Part shown: positions 46,565-55,818 of the stretch, one piece after another
Layout: every line of letters starts with the position of its first letter
How positions within the stretch are numbered: position 1 is the first letter of the stretch
DNA from: Arthrobacter ramosus
GTDB lineage: Bacteria; Actinomycetota; Actinomycetes; Actinomycetales; Micrococcaceae
DNA length: 64,000 bases
Assembly: GCF_039535095.1 (NCBI RefSeq)
Contig: NZ_BAAAWN010000001.1
Coordinates: 3,038,001 to 3,102,000, forward strand
Direction of reading: 5' to 3'
Position numbers and translations under genes: made by a program
The notes under the pieces: generated by a model
Told to the model about the DNA's origin: nothing
Databases searched by the model: none
What the model saw: the letters and a program-made list of their open reading frames with translations, nothing else

Positions 46565-48376
46565 GTGCGTGAATTCAGTGTTCCGCCCCTGGTGAATGTT
46601 GCCCCCGAAACCAACATCACGGACCTCGTGGTCCGTCAGGCCGCCAAGCCATCCAACCCGGCACTGTTTGCCAAGCTCAACAGCGCCGGCCAATGGCAGG
46701 ACATCCGGGCAAAGGACTTCCTCAAGGACGTATCGGCTCTGGCCAAAGGCCTGATCGCCAACGGCGTTGGTGTGGGCGACCGGGTGGGCATCATGTCCAG
46801 GACCCGCTACGAATGGTCCCTCGTGGACTTCGCCGTCTGGTTTGCAGGCGGCATTTCCGTGCCGATCTACGAAACGTCATCTCCGTCGCAAGTGGCCTGG
46901 AACCTCGGCGACTCCGGCGCAGTCGCGGCATTCGCCGAGACTTCGCACCACGAGGACGTCATCCGCGAAGCGGTCACCGCCGAAGGCCTCGGCTCGGTCG
47001 CCCATGTCTGGCAGCTTGAAGGCGGCGGCCTTGACGCCCTTCGCAGTGCCGGCAGCGGTGTCAGCGACGAGGAACTCGAGGCGCGCCGCAGCAGCGCGGA
47101 ACTAGCCGACGTCGCCACGATCATCTACACCTCCGGCACCACGGGGCGCCCCAAGGGTTGTGAACTCACGCACGGCAACTTCGTGGAACTCTCGGAGAAC
47201 GCCTTGGCTTCCCTCGGTGATGTCGTCAACCAAAACGCCAAGACCATCATGTTCCTTCCTCTGGCCCACGTCTTTGCCCGTTTCATCTCCGTCCTGGCCG
47301 TCGCAGCCGGCGCCCAAGTGGCACACACGCCGGATATCAAGAACCTGTTGGCGGACCTGCAAAGCTTCCAACCGTCCTTCATCCTGGCTGTTCCGCGCGT
47401 CTTCGAGAAGGTCTTCAACTCGGCCCTCACGAAGGCGGAGGACGGTGGCAAGGGTGCCATCTTCCACAAGGCCGTGGACACCGCAATCGCCTACTCGAGG
47501 GCGCAGCAGTCGGGATCCGTCGGGTTGGTGCTGAGGCTCAAGCACGCTGTATTCGACCGTTTGGTGTACGGGAAGCTTCGCGCTGCGATGGGTGGCCACG
47601 TCAGCCACGCCGTCTCCGGTGGCGGCCCCCTCGGCGAGAGGCTGGGCCACTTCTTCCACGGCATCGGCTTGCAGATCCTCGAAGGTTACGGCCTTACAGA
47701 GACCACGGCACCCATTTCAGTCAACACACCGTCACTGATCAAGATCGGCACGGTGGGGGCCCCGCTCCCGGGCAATGCGGTCAAGATCGCCGACGACGGG
47801 GAAATCCTCGCCAAGGGCGTCTGCGTCATGAGGGGCTACTTCAAGCGGGATGACCTCGCCGCGGAAACCTTCGTCGACGGGTGGTTCCGCACAGGTGACA
47901 TCGGCGAACTGGACGAACAGGGTTTCCTCAAGATCACCGGCCGCAAGAAGGAAATCATCGTCACGGCCAGCGGCAAGAACGTCGTGCCTGCCCTGCTGGA
48001 GGACCAGATCCGTGCAGACGCCCTGGTGTCCCAAGTCCTTGTCATCGGCGACAACCGGCCCTTCATCGGCGCACTGGTCACACTCGACGAGGAAGCCCTC
48101 CCGGGCTGGCTCGAGCGCCACGGCCTTCCTGCGTCCACTACGACGACGGATGCCGCGGACAACGCCGTCGTCCGGGCAGCCGTCCAGGAATTGATCAGCC
48201 ACGCAAACCAGTCCGTATCCCATGCGGAGGCGATCAAGTCGTTCCGGATTGTGCCGGCCGACTTCACCGAGGCTTCCGGCCACCTCACCCCGTCGTTGAA
48301 GGTCAAGCGCGCCCAGGTCATGAAGGACTTCAATGCAGTGATCGAGGAAATGTACTCGGCGCCCAAGGCGTCCTGA
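46565..48376 (+). CDS. Long-chain fatty acid-CoA ligase (FadD15 type)
   Basis: Activates fatty acids to acyl-CoA with ATP. ATIIYTSGTTGRPKGCELTHGN is the AMP-binding loop; ILEGYGLTETTAPISVNTPS, VDGWFRTGDIGELDEQGFLK and ITGRKKEIIVTASGKNVVP follow in order. 603 residues is normal and resembles mycobacterial FadD15 (Rv2187), which shares this neighbourhood. The GTG at 46565 with AAGGAG upstream is preferred to an in-frame codon at 46475. Confidence 0.94.
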   Translation: MREFSVPPLVNVAPETNITDLVVRQAAKPSNPALFAKLNSAGQWQDIRAKDFLKDVSALAKGLIANGVGVGDRVGIMSRTRYEWSLVDFAVWFAGGISVPIYETSSPSQVAWNLGDSGAVAAFAETSHHEDVIREAVTAEGLGSVAHVWQLEGGGLDALRSAGSGVSDEELEARRSSAELADVATIIYTSGTTGRPKGCELTHGNFVELSENALASLGDVVNQNAKTIMFLPLAHVFARFISVLAVAAGAQVAHTPDIKNLLADLQSFQPSFILAVPRVFEKVFNSALTKAEDGGKGAIFHKAVDTAIAYSRAQQSGSVGLVLRLKHAVFDRLVYGKLRAAMGGHVSHAVSGGGPLGERLGHFFHGIGLQILEGYGLTETTAPISVNTPSLIKIGTVGAPLPGNAVKIADDGEILAKGVCVMRGYFKRDDLAAETFVDGWFRTGDIGELDEQGFLKITGRKKEIIVTASGKNVVPALLEDQIRADALVSQVLVIGDNRPFIGALVTLDEEALPGWLERHGLPASTTTTDAADNAVVRAAVQELISHANQSVSHAEAIKSFRIVPADFTEASGHLTPSLKVKRAQVMKDFNAVIEEMYSAPKAS

Positions 48377-48408
48377 CCCGCCTCACCCCGACGCTTTAGG
48401 AAACCAAA

Positions 48409-48448
48409 GAAGGAAGGTCCCGGGCTTGACAGCCCGGGACCTTCCTTC
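48409..48448. terminator. Perfect 18-bp hairpin between convergent genes
   Basis: Arms 48409-48426 and 48431-48448 are exact complements (GAAGGAAGGTCCCGGGCT) around TGAC. It serves the acyl-CoA ligase gene and pyc. Confidence 0.85.
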
Positions 48449-48475
48449 ATGCGTGCTCCACGGAGGAGCTAGCCG

Positions 48476-51400
48476 CTATTCGACCACGATCAACAGATCG
48501 CCGCCCTGGACCTGCTCCACGTTGTTGATGGCGAGGCGCGAGACCGTGCCGGCCACCGGCGTCGTGATGGATGCTTCCATCTTCATCGCCTCAATGGTGG
48601 CAACAGTGTCGCCGGCCTTCACGGCGTCGCCTGCCTTGACGGTCAGGGTCACGGCACCGGCGAACGGCGCTGCGACCTGGCCGGGCTGGGACGCATCCGC
48701 CTTCTCCGCAGCCTTCACGTTGCTGACTACCGACTTGTCACGAACCACCACGGGGCGGGACTGGCCGTTGAGCTTGCACATGACAGTGCGCATGCCCTTT
48801 TCGTCGGGCTCCGAGACTGCCTCCAAGGAGGCGATCAGGCGCACGCCCTTTTCGAGCTCCATGACGTGTTCGGCGCCGAGCTGGAGACCGTACAGGTAGT
48901 CGCGGGTGTCAAGCACCGACAGATTGCCGTAAGTGTCCACGCTCTTGAGGTAGTCCTTGGTCGGGCCCTCGAACAGCAGCCGGTTCAGGGTCCTCTGGCG
49001 GGACTTGGAATCGCCCTTGAGCGCTGCACTGTCTTCGGCGCTCAGCTCGACGTCGCGGACCTTGATGCTGCGGCCCTGAAGCGCCTTGGTGCGGAACGGC
49101 TCCGGCCATCCTCCGGGAGGATCTCCCAATTCACCCGACAGGAAGCCGATGACGGAGTCCGGGATGTCGTAGTTCTGCGGGTTCTCGTTGAAGTCCGCAG
49201 GATCTGCATGGATTCCCACGAGGTGCAGCGCGAGATCGCCCACCACCTTGGACGACGGCGTCACCTTGACCAGCCGGCCCAAGATACGGTCCGCGGCGGT
49301 GTACATGTCCTCAATGGCCTCGAAACGCTCGCCAAGGCCCAGCGCGATGGCCTGCTGGCGCAGGTTGGACAGCTGGCCACCCGGGATTTCGTGCTGGTAG
49401 ACCCGGCCTGTGGGACCGGGAAGCCCGGACTCGAACGGCGCGTAGACCCTGCGGACCGCTTCCCAGTAGGGCTCCAGTGAGCTGACGCTGGCCAGGCTGA
49501 GCCCGGTGTCGCGCGGGGTATGGGCCAAGGCGGCCACAAGGGCCGACGCCGACGGCTGGCTCGTTGTACCGGCCAGGGACGCGGACGCGACGTCGACGGC
49601 GTCGACGCCGGCGTCCACGGCTGCCAGCAGGGTTGCCAGTTGGCCGCCTGCGGTGTCGTGCGTGTGCAGGTGGACCGGAAGGTCGAAGCGTTCACGCAAG
49701 GCGCTGACAAGCTTGGCTGCGGCTGCCGGACGAAGCAGGCCCGCCATGTCCTTGATGGCCAGGATGTGCGCACCGGCGTCGACGATCTTCTGGGCGAGGT
49801 CCAGGTAGTAGTCGAGGGTGTACAGGTTCTCGTTCGGGTCGAGGAGATCGCCGGTGTAGCAGAGTGCCACCTCCGCTACCGCGGTGCCTGTGGCCCGCAC
49901 AGCGCGGATGGCCGGAGCCATCTGGTTGACGTCGTTGAGGGCGTCGAAGATGCGGAAGATGTCGATGCCCGTTGCCGCGGCCTCGTTGACGAACGCCTCG
50001 GTGACTTCCTCGGGGTAGGGCGTGTACCCGACCGTGTTGCGGCCACGGAGCAGCATCTGCAGGCAGACATTGGGCAGGGCCTTGCGCAGGGCGGCCAGAC
50101 GGTCCCAAGGATCCTCGCCGAGGAAGCGCAGGGCGACGTCGTAGGTGGCACCGCCCCAGGCTTCGACCGAGAGCAGTTCGGGCAACAGCGCGGAGACCGC
50201 GGGGCCGGCCGCGACGAGGTCGCGGGTACGGACACGGGTTGCAAGGAGCGACTGGTGGGCATCGCGGAAGGTGGTGTCCGTGACGGCCACGGCCTGCTGC
50301 TCGCGCAGCGCCTTCGCAAATCCTTCGGGTCCCAATTCCTGCAGCTTCTGGCGCGAGCCGGCCGGTGCGACGATCCCTGCAATCGACGGGAGCTTGGCTG
50401 CGGGGTCCGTGTGGACTTTGAGTTCGCCGTTGGGCTTGTTGACCGTCACATCGGCCAACCAGGTCAGCAGTTTGGTTCCACGGTCCGCGGAGACGTGGGA
50501 CTTCAGCAGTTCGGGGCGCTTGTCGATGAAGTCGGTCGCCACGTTGCCGGCAATGAAGTCGGGGTCGGCAAGGACGGCCTGGAGGAAGGGGATGTTGGTG
50601 GACACGCCGCGGATCCGGAACTCGGCCAGGCCGCGCCGGGCACGGGCCACTGCAGCCGGGTAGTCGCGTCCGCGGCAGGTCAGCTTGACCAGCATGGAGT
50701 CGAAGTGGGGGCTGATCTCGGCACCCGAGTAGACCGTGCCGCCGTCAAGACGGACGCCGGCGCCACCCGCGGAACGGTAGCCGGTGATCTTTCCGACGTC
50801 GGGCCGGAAGCCGTTGGCGGGATCTTCCGTGGTGATGCGGCACTGCAGGGCGGCACCCTTGATGGATACCGTCTCCTGGCTCAAGCCGAGGTCTGCGAGG
50901 GTCTCCCCCGATGCGATGCGCATCTGTGCCTGGACGAGGTCCACGTCCGTGATTTCCTCAGTGACCGTGTGCTCAACCTGGATGCGCGGGTTCATCTCGA
51001 TGAAGACATGCTGGCCGGCCCGCTCGCCCTCGGTGTCCACCAGGAACTCGACCGTTCCGGCGTTGACGTAGTTCAGGGCCTTCGCGAAGGCCACGGCATC
51101 CCGGTAAAGGGCCTGGCGGATGGACTCGTCCAGGTTGGGGGCCGGAGCGATTTCCACGACCTTCTGGTGGCGGCGCTGCAGGGAGCAGTCGCGCTCGAAG
51201 AGGTGCATGACATTGCCCTCGCCATCGGCCAGGATCTGGACCTCGATGTGGCGGGGACGCAAGACGGCCTGCTCCAGGAACATGGTGGGATCGCCGAACG
51301 CAGCGTCCGCTTCGCGCATGGCCGCCCGGAGGGCTTCCGGAAGGTCCTCGCGGGTCTCCACCCGGCGCATGCCGCGGCCACCGCCACCAGCGACGGCCTT

Positions 51401-51871
51401 GGCGAAGATCGGGAATCCGACCTCGTCCGCTGCGGCAATGAGCTCATCGATGTCGCGGGACGGCGCACTGGACTTCAGAACCGGTACGCCGGCCTTGCGG
51501 GCAGCCTCGAGTGCGGCGACCTTGTTGCCGGCGAGCTCCAGCACCTCCGCCGGCGGCCCGATAAACGTGATGCCTGCCTCTTTGGCCGCCCGGGCGAGGT
51601 CCGGGTTTTCGGACAGGAATCCGTAGCCCGGGTAGATTGCGTCAGCACCCGCTTCTTTGGCGACCCGGACGATTTCGTCTACGTCCAGGTAGGCACGGAC
51701 CGGATGACCTTCCTCTCCGATCAGGTAGGCTTCATCAGCCTTCTGCCGGTGGATCGAGTTGCGATCCTCATACGGGAAGACCGCTACGGTCTTGGCGCCC
51801 AGTTCATAGCTAGCGCGGAAGGCCCTGATCGCGATTTCGCCGCGATTAGCCACCAGAATCTTGGAAAACAT
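48476..51871 (-). CDS. pyc: Pyruvate carboxylase
   Basis: Refills the TCA cycle by making oxaloacetate from pyruvate and bicarbonate. The 1131 residues hold a biotin carboxylase domain (FSKILVANRGEIAIRAFRAS; ATP loop AGGGGRGMRRVE; EMNPRIQVEHTVTEE), a carboxyltransferase TIM barrel (DTTFRDAHQSLLATRVRT; HTHDTAGGQLA) and a biotinyl domain with the modified lysine near residue 1097 in EAMKMEAS. Length is normal. The upstream 300 bp holds no gene. Confidence 0.98.
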   Translation of the reverse strand: MFSKILVANRGEIAIRAFRASYELGAKTVAVFPYEDRNSIHRQKADEAYLIGEEGHPVRAYLDVDEIVRVAKEAGADAIYPGYGFLSENPDLARAAKEAGITFIGPPAEVLELAGNKVAALEAARKAGVPVLKSSAPSRDIDELIAAADEVGFPIFAKAVAGGGGRGMRRVETREDLPEALRAAMREADAAFGDPTMFLEQAVLRPRHIEVQILADGEGNVMHLFERDCSLQRRHQKVVEIAPAPNLDESIRQALYRDAVAFAKALNYVNAGTVEFLVDTEGERAGQHVFIEMNPRIQVEHTVTEEITDVDLVQAQMRIASGETLADLGLSQETVSIKGAALQCRITTEDPANGFRPDVGKITGYRSAGGAGVRLDGGTVYSGAEISPHFDSMLVKLTCRGRDYPAAVARARRGLAEFRIRGVSTNIPFLQAVLADPDFIAGNVATDFIDKRPELLKSHVSADRGTKLLTWLADVTVNKPNGELKVHTDPAAKLPSIAGIVAPAGSRQKLQELGPEGFAKALREQQAVAVTDTTFRDAHQSLLATRVRTRDLVAAGPAVSALLPELLSVEAWGGATYDVALRFLGEDPWDRLAALRKALPNVCLQMLLRGRNTVGYTPYPEEVTEAFVNEAAATGIDIFRIFDALNDVNQMAPAIRAVRATGTAVAEVALCYTGDLLDPNENLYTLDYYLDLAQKIVDAGAHILAIKDMAGLLRPAAAAKLVSALRERFDLPVHLHTHDTAGGQLATLLAAVDAGVDAVDVASASLAGTTSQPSASALVAALAHTPRDTGLSLASVSSLEPYWEAVRRVYAPFESGLPGPTGRVYQHEIPGGQLSNLRQQAIALGLGERFEAIEDMYTAADRILGRLVKVTPSSKVVGDLALHLVGIHADPADFNENPQNYDIPDSVIGFLSGELGDPPGGWPEPFRTKALQGRSIKVRDVELSAEDSAALKGDSKSRQRTLNRLLFEGPTKDYLKSVDTYGNLSVLDTRDYLYGLQLGAEHVMELEKGVRLIASLEAVSEPDEKGMRTVMCKLNGQSRPVVVRDKSVVSNVKAAEKADASQPGQVAAPFAGAVTLTVKAGDAVKAGDTVATIEAMKMEASITTPVAGTVSRLAINNVEQVQGGDLLIVVE

Positions 51872-52185
51872 GCTTCTCCTGCATCATTGCGGGTGTAACG
51901 GTCGGTGGTCACAGTGTGTAAGACCTCCATACCCAAACACAAATCTTTGTGGTGACAGTCACATGGGGATTCGTCACGAGCAGTGTACCTTCGCGCACGG
52001 TGCAGTTTCACGTGCTAAAAGACGATCGAGTAACAGGCGGCCCAAACCGTTCAGGGCCGATAAGGCAGGAATCCGCGGCCACTCAACATATGATGTTGAA
52101 GGGCAGCGGCAGAGCCCCGGTTCCGGCAACGCCGGAACAACAAGCACCGCGACACGGCAACCGGCGTTAGGTTTTGGGTTTTCAA
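51872..52185. other. Gene-free 314-bp region between pyc and the ParA gene
   Basis: This divergent gap should carry both promoters. It contains one hairpin (GTTCCGGC at 52120-52127 with its complement at 52131-52138) close to the ParA start. No ORF with coding features was found. Confidence 0.6.
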
Positions 52186-53004
52186 GTGCAAGTAGTCAGC
52201 ATCAGCAGCCTCAAAGGCGGCGTGGGCAAGACATCCGTAACCACTGGGTTGGCCTCGGCCGCACTGGCCGCAGGGATCCCCACCCTTGTCGTGGACCTGG
52301 ATCCCCACGCCGACGCCACCACGGCCCTCGGCGTCCAGGCCGGCGACCAGCTCGACATCGGCCGCATGCTGAAGAACCCCCGCAAGGCGAGGCTCTTGGA
52401 CAACGTGGTCAGCAGCGGCTGGGTTGACCACCCCCGCGGCAATGGCGGAGGGACGGCCCTTGATGTGGCCGTCGGGTCCGCCTACACCGGAATCTACGAT
52501 CGGCCGGATCTTGGGCGCCGCGATCTCCGCCGCCTGTCTGCGGTCCTTGCACCTGCCGAAAAGTACGAGCTGGTACTCGTCGACTGTCCGCCGTCCCTCA
52601 ACGGCCTCACCCGCATGGCTTGGAGCGCAAGTGACCGCGTGGTCCTTGTCGCCGAACCAGGGCTCTTCTCGGTAGCCGGCACGGAACGCACCATGCGCGC
52701 CATCCAGCTGTTCCGCCAGGAGTTCGCTCCGCAGCTGGCTCCTGCGGGGATCGTTGCCAACCGGGTCCGGCCCGCCTCGTCCGAGCACACGTTCCGGCTT
52801 GCAGAGATGGAATCGATGTTCGGCGAGCTTTTGCTGGCACCGCATATTCCTGAACAGGCGAACTGGCAGCAAATCCAGGGGGCCGCCCATGCCGTGCATC
52901 ACTGGCCTGGCGACTCCGCCAAGAACACCGCCAAGCTGTTTGACTCGCTTCTGGAGAACATGTTGTCCTCGAACAACGGCACGCGGGAACGCCGCAAGCG
53001 CTGA
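52186..53004 (+). CDS. ParA/MinD-type ATPase
   Basis: Deviant Walker A KGGVGKTS at residues 10-17, Walker A prime LVVDLDPHADATTALG, and LVDCPPSLNGLTRMAWSASD identify a ParA-type ATPase of 272 residues. No ParB gene or parS-like sites lie nearby, so it is an orphan ParA, perhaps positioning some protein cargo. The start is GTG at 52186; a TTG four codons upstream is possible. No clear RBS was seen. Confidence 0.9.
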   Translation: MQVVSISSLKGGVGKTSVTTGLASAALAAGIPTLVVDLDPHADATTALGVQAGDQLDIGRMLKNPRKARLLDNVVSSGWVDHPRGNGGGTALDVAVGSAYTGIYDRPDLGRRDLRRLSAVLAPAEKYELVLVDCPPSLNGLTRMAWSASDRVVLVAEPGLFSVAGTERTMRAIQLFRQEFAPQLAPAGIVANRVRPASSEHTFRLAEMESMFGELLLAPHIPEQANWQQIQGAAHAVHHWPGDSAKNTAKLFDSLLENMLSSNNGTRERRKR

Positions 53005-53048
53005 CGGGAGTCTGCAAAGCAGCAGCTATCGAACTTCGAGAAAGGCGA

Positions 53049-53080
53049 TGAAGCCGCCTTCCTGTTGGAAGGCGGCTTCA
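53049..53080. terminator. Perfect 14-bp hairpin between ParA and MerR genes
   Basis: Arms 53049-53062 and 53067-53080 (TGAAGCCGCCTTCC and complement) around TGTT. Convergent position suggests use by both. Confidence 0.8.
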
Positions 53081-53120
53081 TTGGTCTTCAGTGGCGGCTC
53101 GCGGCGATCCCGACGGCGGT

Positions 53121-53714
53121 TCAGCCTGTGCGGCGCGCGGAACGGCGCTTGCTGAGTTCGTCGTCCGGAAAGGACTGTTCTATAACGTGCTCGCTCGGCA
53201 GCGCAGCAAGGCTGCCCTCGACTTCGCGCCATACGCGGCCTACGGCGATGCCGAAAACGCCCTGGCCACCCTGCACCAGGTCAATGACTTCGTCCGCGGA
53301 AGTACATTCATAGACACTCGCGCCATCGCTCATGAGCGTGATTTGCGCCAGGTCCTCCACTCCGCGTTCCCGCAAATGTTCAACGGCCGTGCGGATCTGC
53401 TGGAGGGACACACCTGTGTCCAGGAGTCGCTTGACGACTTTGAGAACCAGGATGTCCCGGAAGCCATAGAGCCGCTGCGATCCGGAACCGGCGGCGCCTC
53501 GCACAGCGGGTTCAACAAGTCCTGTACGTGCCCAGTAGTCCAGCTGACGGTAGGTGATCCCTGCCGCCTTGCACGCGGTGGGACCACGGTAGCCGGCATC
53601 TTCGTCCAGGACCGGAAGGTCCTCGGTGAAAAGCAGACCCTGGGCACCGCTTGCGGGTACAGCAACGCCTGTCGAGGCCTGCTTTAGCTCGCCTGCTTCG
53701 CCTTTGGGACTCAC
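53121..53714 (-). CDS. MerR-family regulator, Rv1830 (ResR/McdR) type
   Basis: 197 residues. The HTH begins GYRGPTACKAAGITYRQLDY, followed by WARTGLVEPAVRGAAGSGSQ and a LYGFRDILVLKVVKRLLDTG helix. The C-terminal region (SLQQIRTAVEHLRERGVEDL) resembles mycobacterial Rv1830, a regulator linked to cell growth and division. The GTG at 53714 has AGGAGGG upstream. It stands apart from the nuclease gene by 243 bp with its own promoter (TTGACC, 17 bp, TAACGT) and the AACTTTAACCTT motif at 53937. Confidence 0.9.
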   Translation of the reverse strand: MSPKGEAGELKQASTGVAVPASGAQGLLFTEDLPVLDEDAGYRGPTACKAAGITYRQLDYWARTGLVEPAVRGAAGSGSQRLYGFRDILVLKVVKRLLDTGVSLQQIRTAVEHLRERGVEDLAQITLMSDGASVYECTSADEVIDLVQGGQGVFGIAVGRVWREVEGSLAALPSEHVIEQSFPDDELSKRRSARRTG

Positions 53715-53936
53715 GTGACCCTCCTTGTCAGAAGTTCCCTTGGGGATGGTGCATACGGCGGCTAACACGAAACGGGAAAATGCACTCGTGTAATTTCAAC
53801 GCGGCCGCACCTTTCAGTGTGACTTGCGCGGGTCCTGTACGCAACGGGAACTTGATATCTTCGACGTTAGGCGTGCGGGAGCCTCAGGTCAAAGACGTCC
53901 GGGGCATTTTCAGATCGTGTCGAAACTTTCACCCTC

Positions 53937-53948
53937 AACTTTAACCTT
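53937..53948. promoter_or_regulatory. Motif shared with the ftsZ promoter
   Basis: AACTTTAACCTT on the plus strand matches AACTATAACCTT in the ftsZ promoter (18201-18212, minus strand) in 11 of 12 positions. It lies just past the DUF151 gene, in the upstream region of the second MerR gene. Confidence 0.45.
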
Positions 53949-53957
53949 AGGCTGCCT

Positions 53958-54464
53958 TCAGCCTTCGAAATCCTCTGGCTCCACGTCGTCCAGGAACTCC
54001 CGGAATCGGCGCAATTCCCGTTCTTCGTCAACTTCGGGGCCCGGCTCGGTGTCTTCGCCCTCGTCGTGTTCAGTGATCCGGACGCCGGCTTCATCCATGA
54101 CGGCGTCGGCACACCAGATGCGGCATTTCGCCCGCAAAGCTAGCGCCAGCGCGTCGGAAGCGCGGGAACTCACCACCGTGCCGTCGTCGAACTGGAGCTG
54201 ACCGTAGAAGATGTTGTCCTCGACCGCCACAATGTTCACGCTGATGATGGTGTGGCCGAGTGCCTCAACGACGTCGATCATCAGATCGTGGGTCATGGGC
54301 CGGGGCGGCACCACTCCTTGCTGGGCCAGGGCGATGGCACTGGCTTCGGGTGTGCCGATCCAGATGGGGACATGGCGTTCCCCGTGCATCTCCCGCAGGA
54401 GGACCAGAGGCTGGTTCGAAGGCAGTTCAATCCGCACTCCAACGATCTCGACCTCAATCATCAT
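53958..54464 (-). CDS. DUF151 bifunctional nuclease family protein
   Basis: 168 residues; VEIVGVRIELPSNQPLVLL, RHVPIWIGTPEASAIALAQQ and DGTVVSSRASDALALALRAK are DUF151 signatures. Family members have been reported with nuclease activity in plants; the bacterial role is unclear. The C-terminal tail is acidic (EDTEPGPEVDEERELRRF...). Same order as mycobacterial Rv1829. It overlaps the upstream MerR gene by 4 bases. Confidence 0.93.
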   Translation of the reverse strand: MMIEVEIVGVRIELPSNQPLVLLREMHGERHVPIWIGTPEASAIALAQQGVVPPRPMTHDLMIDVVEALGHTIISVNIVAVEDNIFYGQLQFDDGTVVSSRASDALALALRAKCRIWCADAVMDEAGVRITEHDEGEDTEPGPEVDEERELRRFREFLDDVEPEDFEG

Positions 54465-55183
54465 GCGTCCATACGGGAGATACGGTCCTGCACCAAGGCT
54501 CGATGCAGGCTGAGGCAGAGTTCACTGATTTCCCGGGCGGCTTCCGCGGCCCGGGATTGCGATGCCGCATCCTTGCGGGAGGTCAAAGGAGCGACCACCC
54601 GCTCCACCAAGCCGAATTCGCGCTCGGCCGCCGCTTGGAACGGACGGAGGTGCCGCGGCTCAAGTCCGTGGCTTTCAAGTTGGACACAGGCACGCGCCAC
54701 TTGCAGGGCATGTTCGTCGAATTTGCCGTTGACATGGCTGATGAGTCCGAAACTGAGGAGGGACTGCAATAGCGGGACGCTGGCCCCGGATTCCGTCCGC
54801 AACTGTTCCTCGCTCAGGGCACGTGCGCGGCCCTGCAGCTCAGCCGCAAGTTCGTCCGAGACAATCCGAGGGGAAACCGACACCCCCGGCGGAAGGTTTT
54901 CGGGACGCTCGCCACGGTCGATCGCGTCAAGGTAATCCTTGATGACCTTGAGGGGCAGGTACTGGTCACGCTGGAGGGCCAGCACGAAGCGCAGGCGCTC
55001 GACGTCGCTTTCGGCGTATTGCCGGTATCCGGCAGGCGTGCGCTTCGGATTGATCAGTCCCTTTTCCTCAAGAAAACGGATCTTCGACGCCGTCATGGTG
55101 GGAAAGTCGTCGCTGAGTTGGGCGAGGACCTCCCCGATGTTGAGGACCTGCGGTCCTCGCCGTTCCGGCTGGGGCATTGCCAC
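54461..55183 (-). CDS. ftsR: MerR-family regulator FtsR (Rv1828 type)
   Basis: 240 residues with a MerR winged helix at the N-terminus (LNIGEVLAQLSDDFPTMTAS; KIRFLEEKGLINPKRTPAGY; RQYAESDVERLRFVLALQ) and a long C-terminal helical domain. The Corynebacterium orthologue FtsR activates ftsZ, and the ftsZ gene here has a MerR-like site in its promoter. The order with gcvH, the FHA gene and DUF151 is strongly conserved in Actinobacteria. Confidence 0.92.
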   Translation of the reverse strand: MAMPQPERRGPQVLNIGEVLAQLSDDFPTMTASKIRFLEEKGLINPKRTPAGYRQYAESDVERLRFVLALQRDQYLPLKVIKDYLDAIDRGERPENLPPGVSVSPRIVSDELAAELQGRARALSEEQLRTESGASVPLLQSLLSFGLISHVNGKFDEHALQVARACVQLESHGLEPRHLRPFQAAAEREFGLVERVVAPLTSRKDAASQSRAAEAAREISELCLSLHRALVQDRISRMDA

Positions 55184-55197
55184 AGGCGTACCCGGAA

Positions 55198-55677
55198 TCA
55201 GTCTTGGCCTGCTGCGCGGGCAGGGCTCAGGTAGTAGGTGAGGCGGAACTTCCCGATCTGGACCTCGCTGCCGTTCTTGAGCAGGACGTTGTCCACCCGG
55301 TCCTGGTTGACGTAGGTGCCATTGAGGCTTCCGGTGTCCACCACTTCGAAGCCCTCGGGGGTGCGCACGAATTCCACGTGCTTGCGCGAAACCGTCACAT
55401 CATCCAGGAAGATGTCCGCATCCGGGTGGCGGCCAGCGGTGGTGGTGTCCGAGTCCAGGAGAAACCGTGCACCCGCATTGGGGCCGGTGTGGGCAATCAG
55501 CAAGGCCGAGCCGGGAGGCAATGCCTGGACCGCGGCGCGCTCTTCGGCTGCCAGCGGCGGGCGGGCATCCGGCTCGTGGTGGCGCACTGGCGTGAGCTGG
55601 ATTGAGGTGGTCTCCGAGGTTGGCTGTTCTACAGCACCGTGCTCGTCCCGGGCGTGGTTCCGCTTGCCGCCAACCAT
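55198..55677 (-). CDS. garA: FHA-domain regulator GarA/OdhI
   Basis: 159 residues. The N-terminal phospho-acceptor motif SETTSIQL (residues 21-28) holds the two threonines that PknG/PknB phosphorylate in relatives. The FHA domain has TTAGRHPDADIF, TVSRKHVEF and TGSLNGTYVN. In relatives the unphosphorylated protein inhibits 2-oxoglutarate dehydrogenase and controls glutamate metabolism, so it could link the kinase at 39190 to nitrogen flow. The ATG at 55677 has AGGAGG upstream. Confidence 0.94.
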   Translation of the reverse strand: MVGGKRNHARDEHGAVEQPTSETTSIQLTPVRHHEPDARPPLAAEERAAVQALPPGSALLIAHTGPNAGARFLLDSDTTTAGRHPDADIFLDDVTVSRKHVEFVRTPEGFEVVDTGSLNGTYVNQDRVDNVLLKNGSEVQIGKFRLTYYLSPARAAGQD

Positions 55678-55694
55678 GGAAATCCTCCTCATCC

Positions 55695-55720
55695 ACCGGC
55701 AGTTGTCATCAACTGCCGGT
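55695..55720 (-). terminator. Hairpin upstream of garA
   Basis: 11-bp perfect stem ACCGGCAGTTG with complement around TCAT, 17 bp before the garA start. It may be part of a garA leader or a readthrough brake from gcvH. Confidence 0.5.
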
Positions 55721-55757
55721 TACGCAACTGCCCGGTTCCCCCGGGCCAAACAGGTCG

Positions 55758-55811
55758 CTGGCCCGCCGCCGCCGCTCCCCTGTTCCGGGGAGAACCGACT
55801 TGGCGGGCCAG
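55758..55811 (-). terminator. Nested hairpin after gcvH
   Basis: Outer 10-bp stem (CTGGCCCGCC at 55758-55767 with 55802-55811) and an inner CTCCCC/GGGGAG hairpin. It lies 7 bp past the gcvH stop; no T-run follows. Confidence 0.6.
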
Positions 55812-55818
55812 ATACCAT

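Noticed and set aside
49520..51898. 792-codon plus-strand open frame over pyc
   Set aside because: Antisense shadow of pyruvate carboxylase, rich in Val/Gly/Asp/His with no motif.
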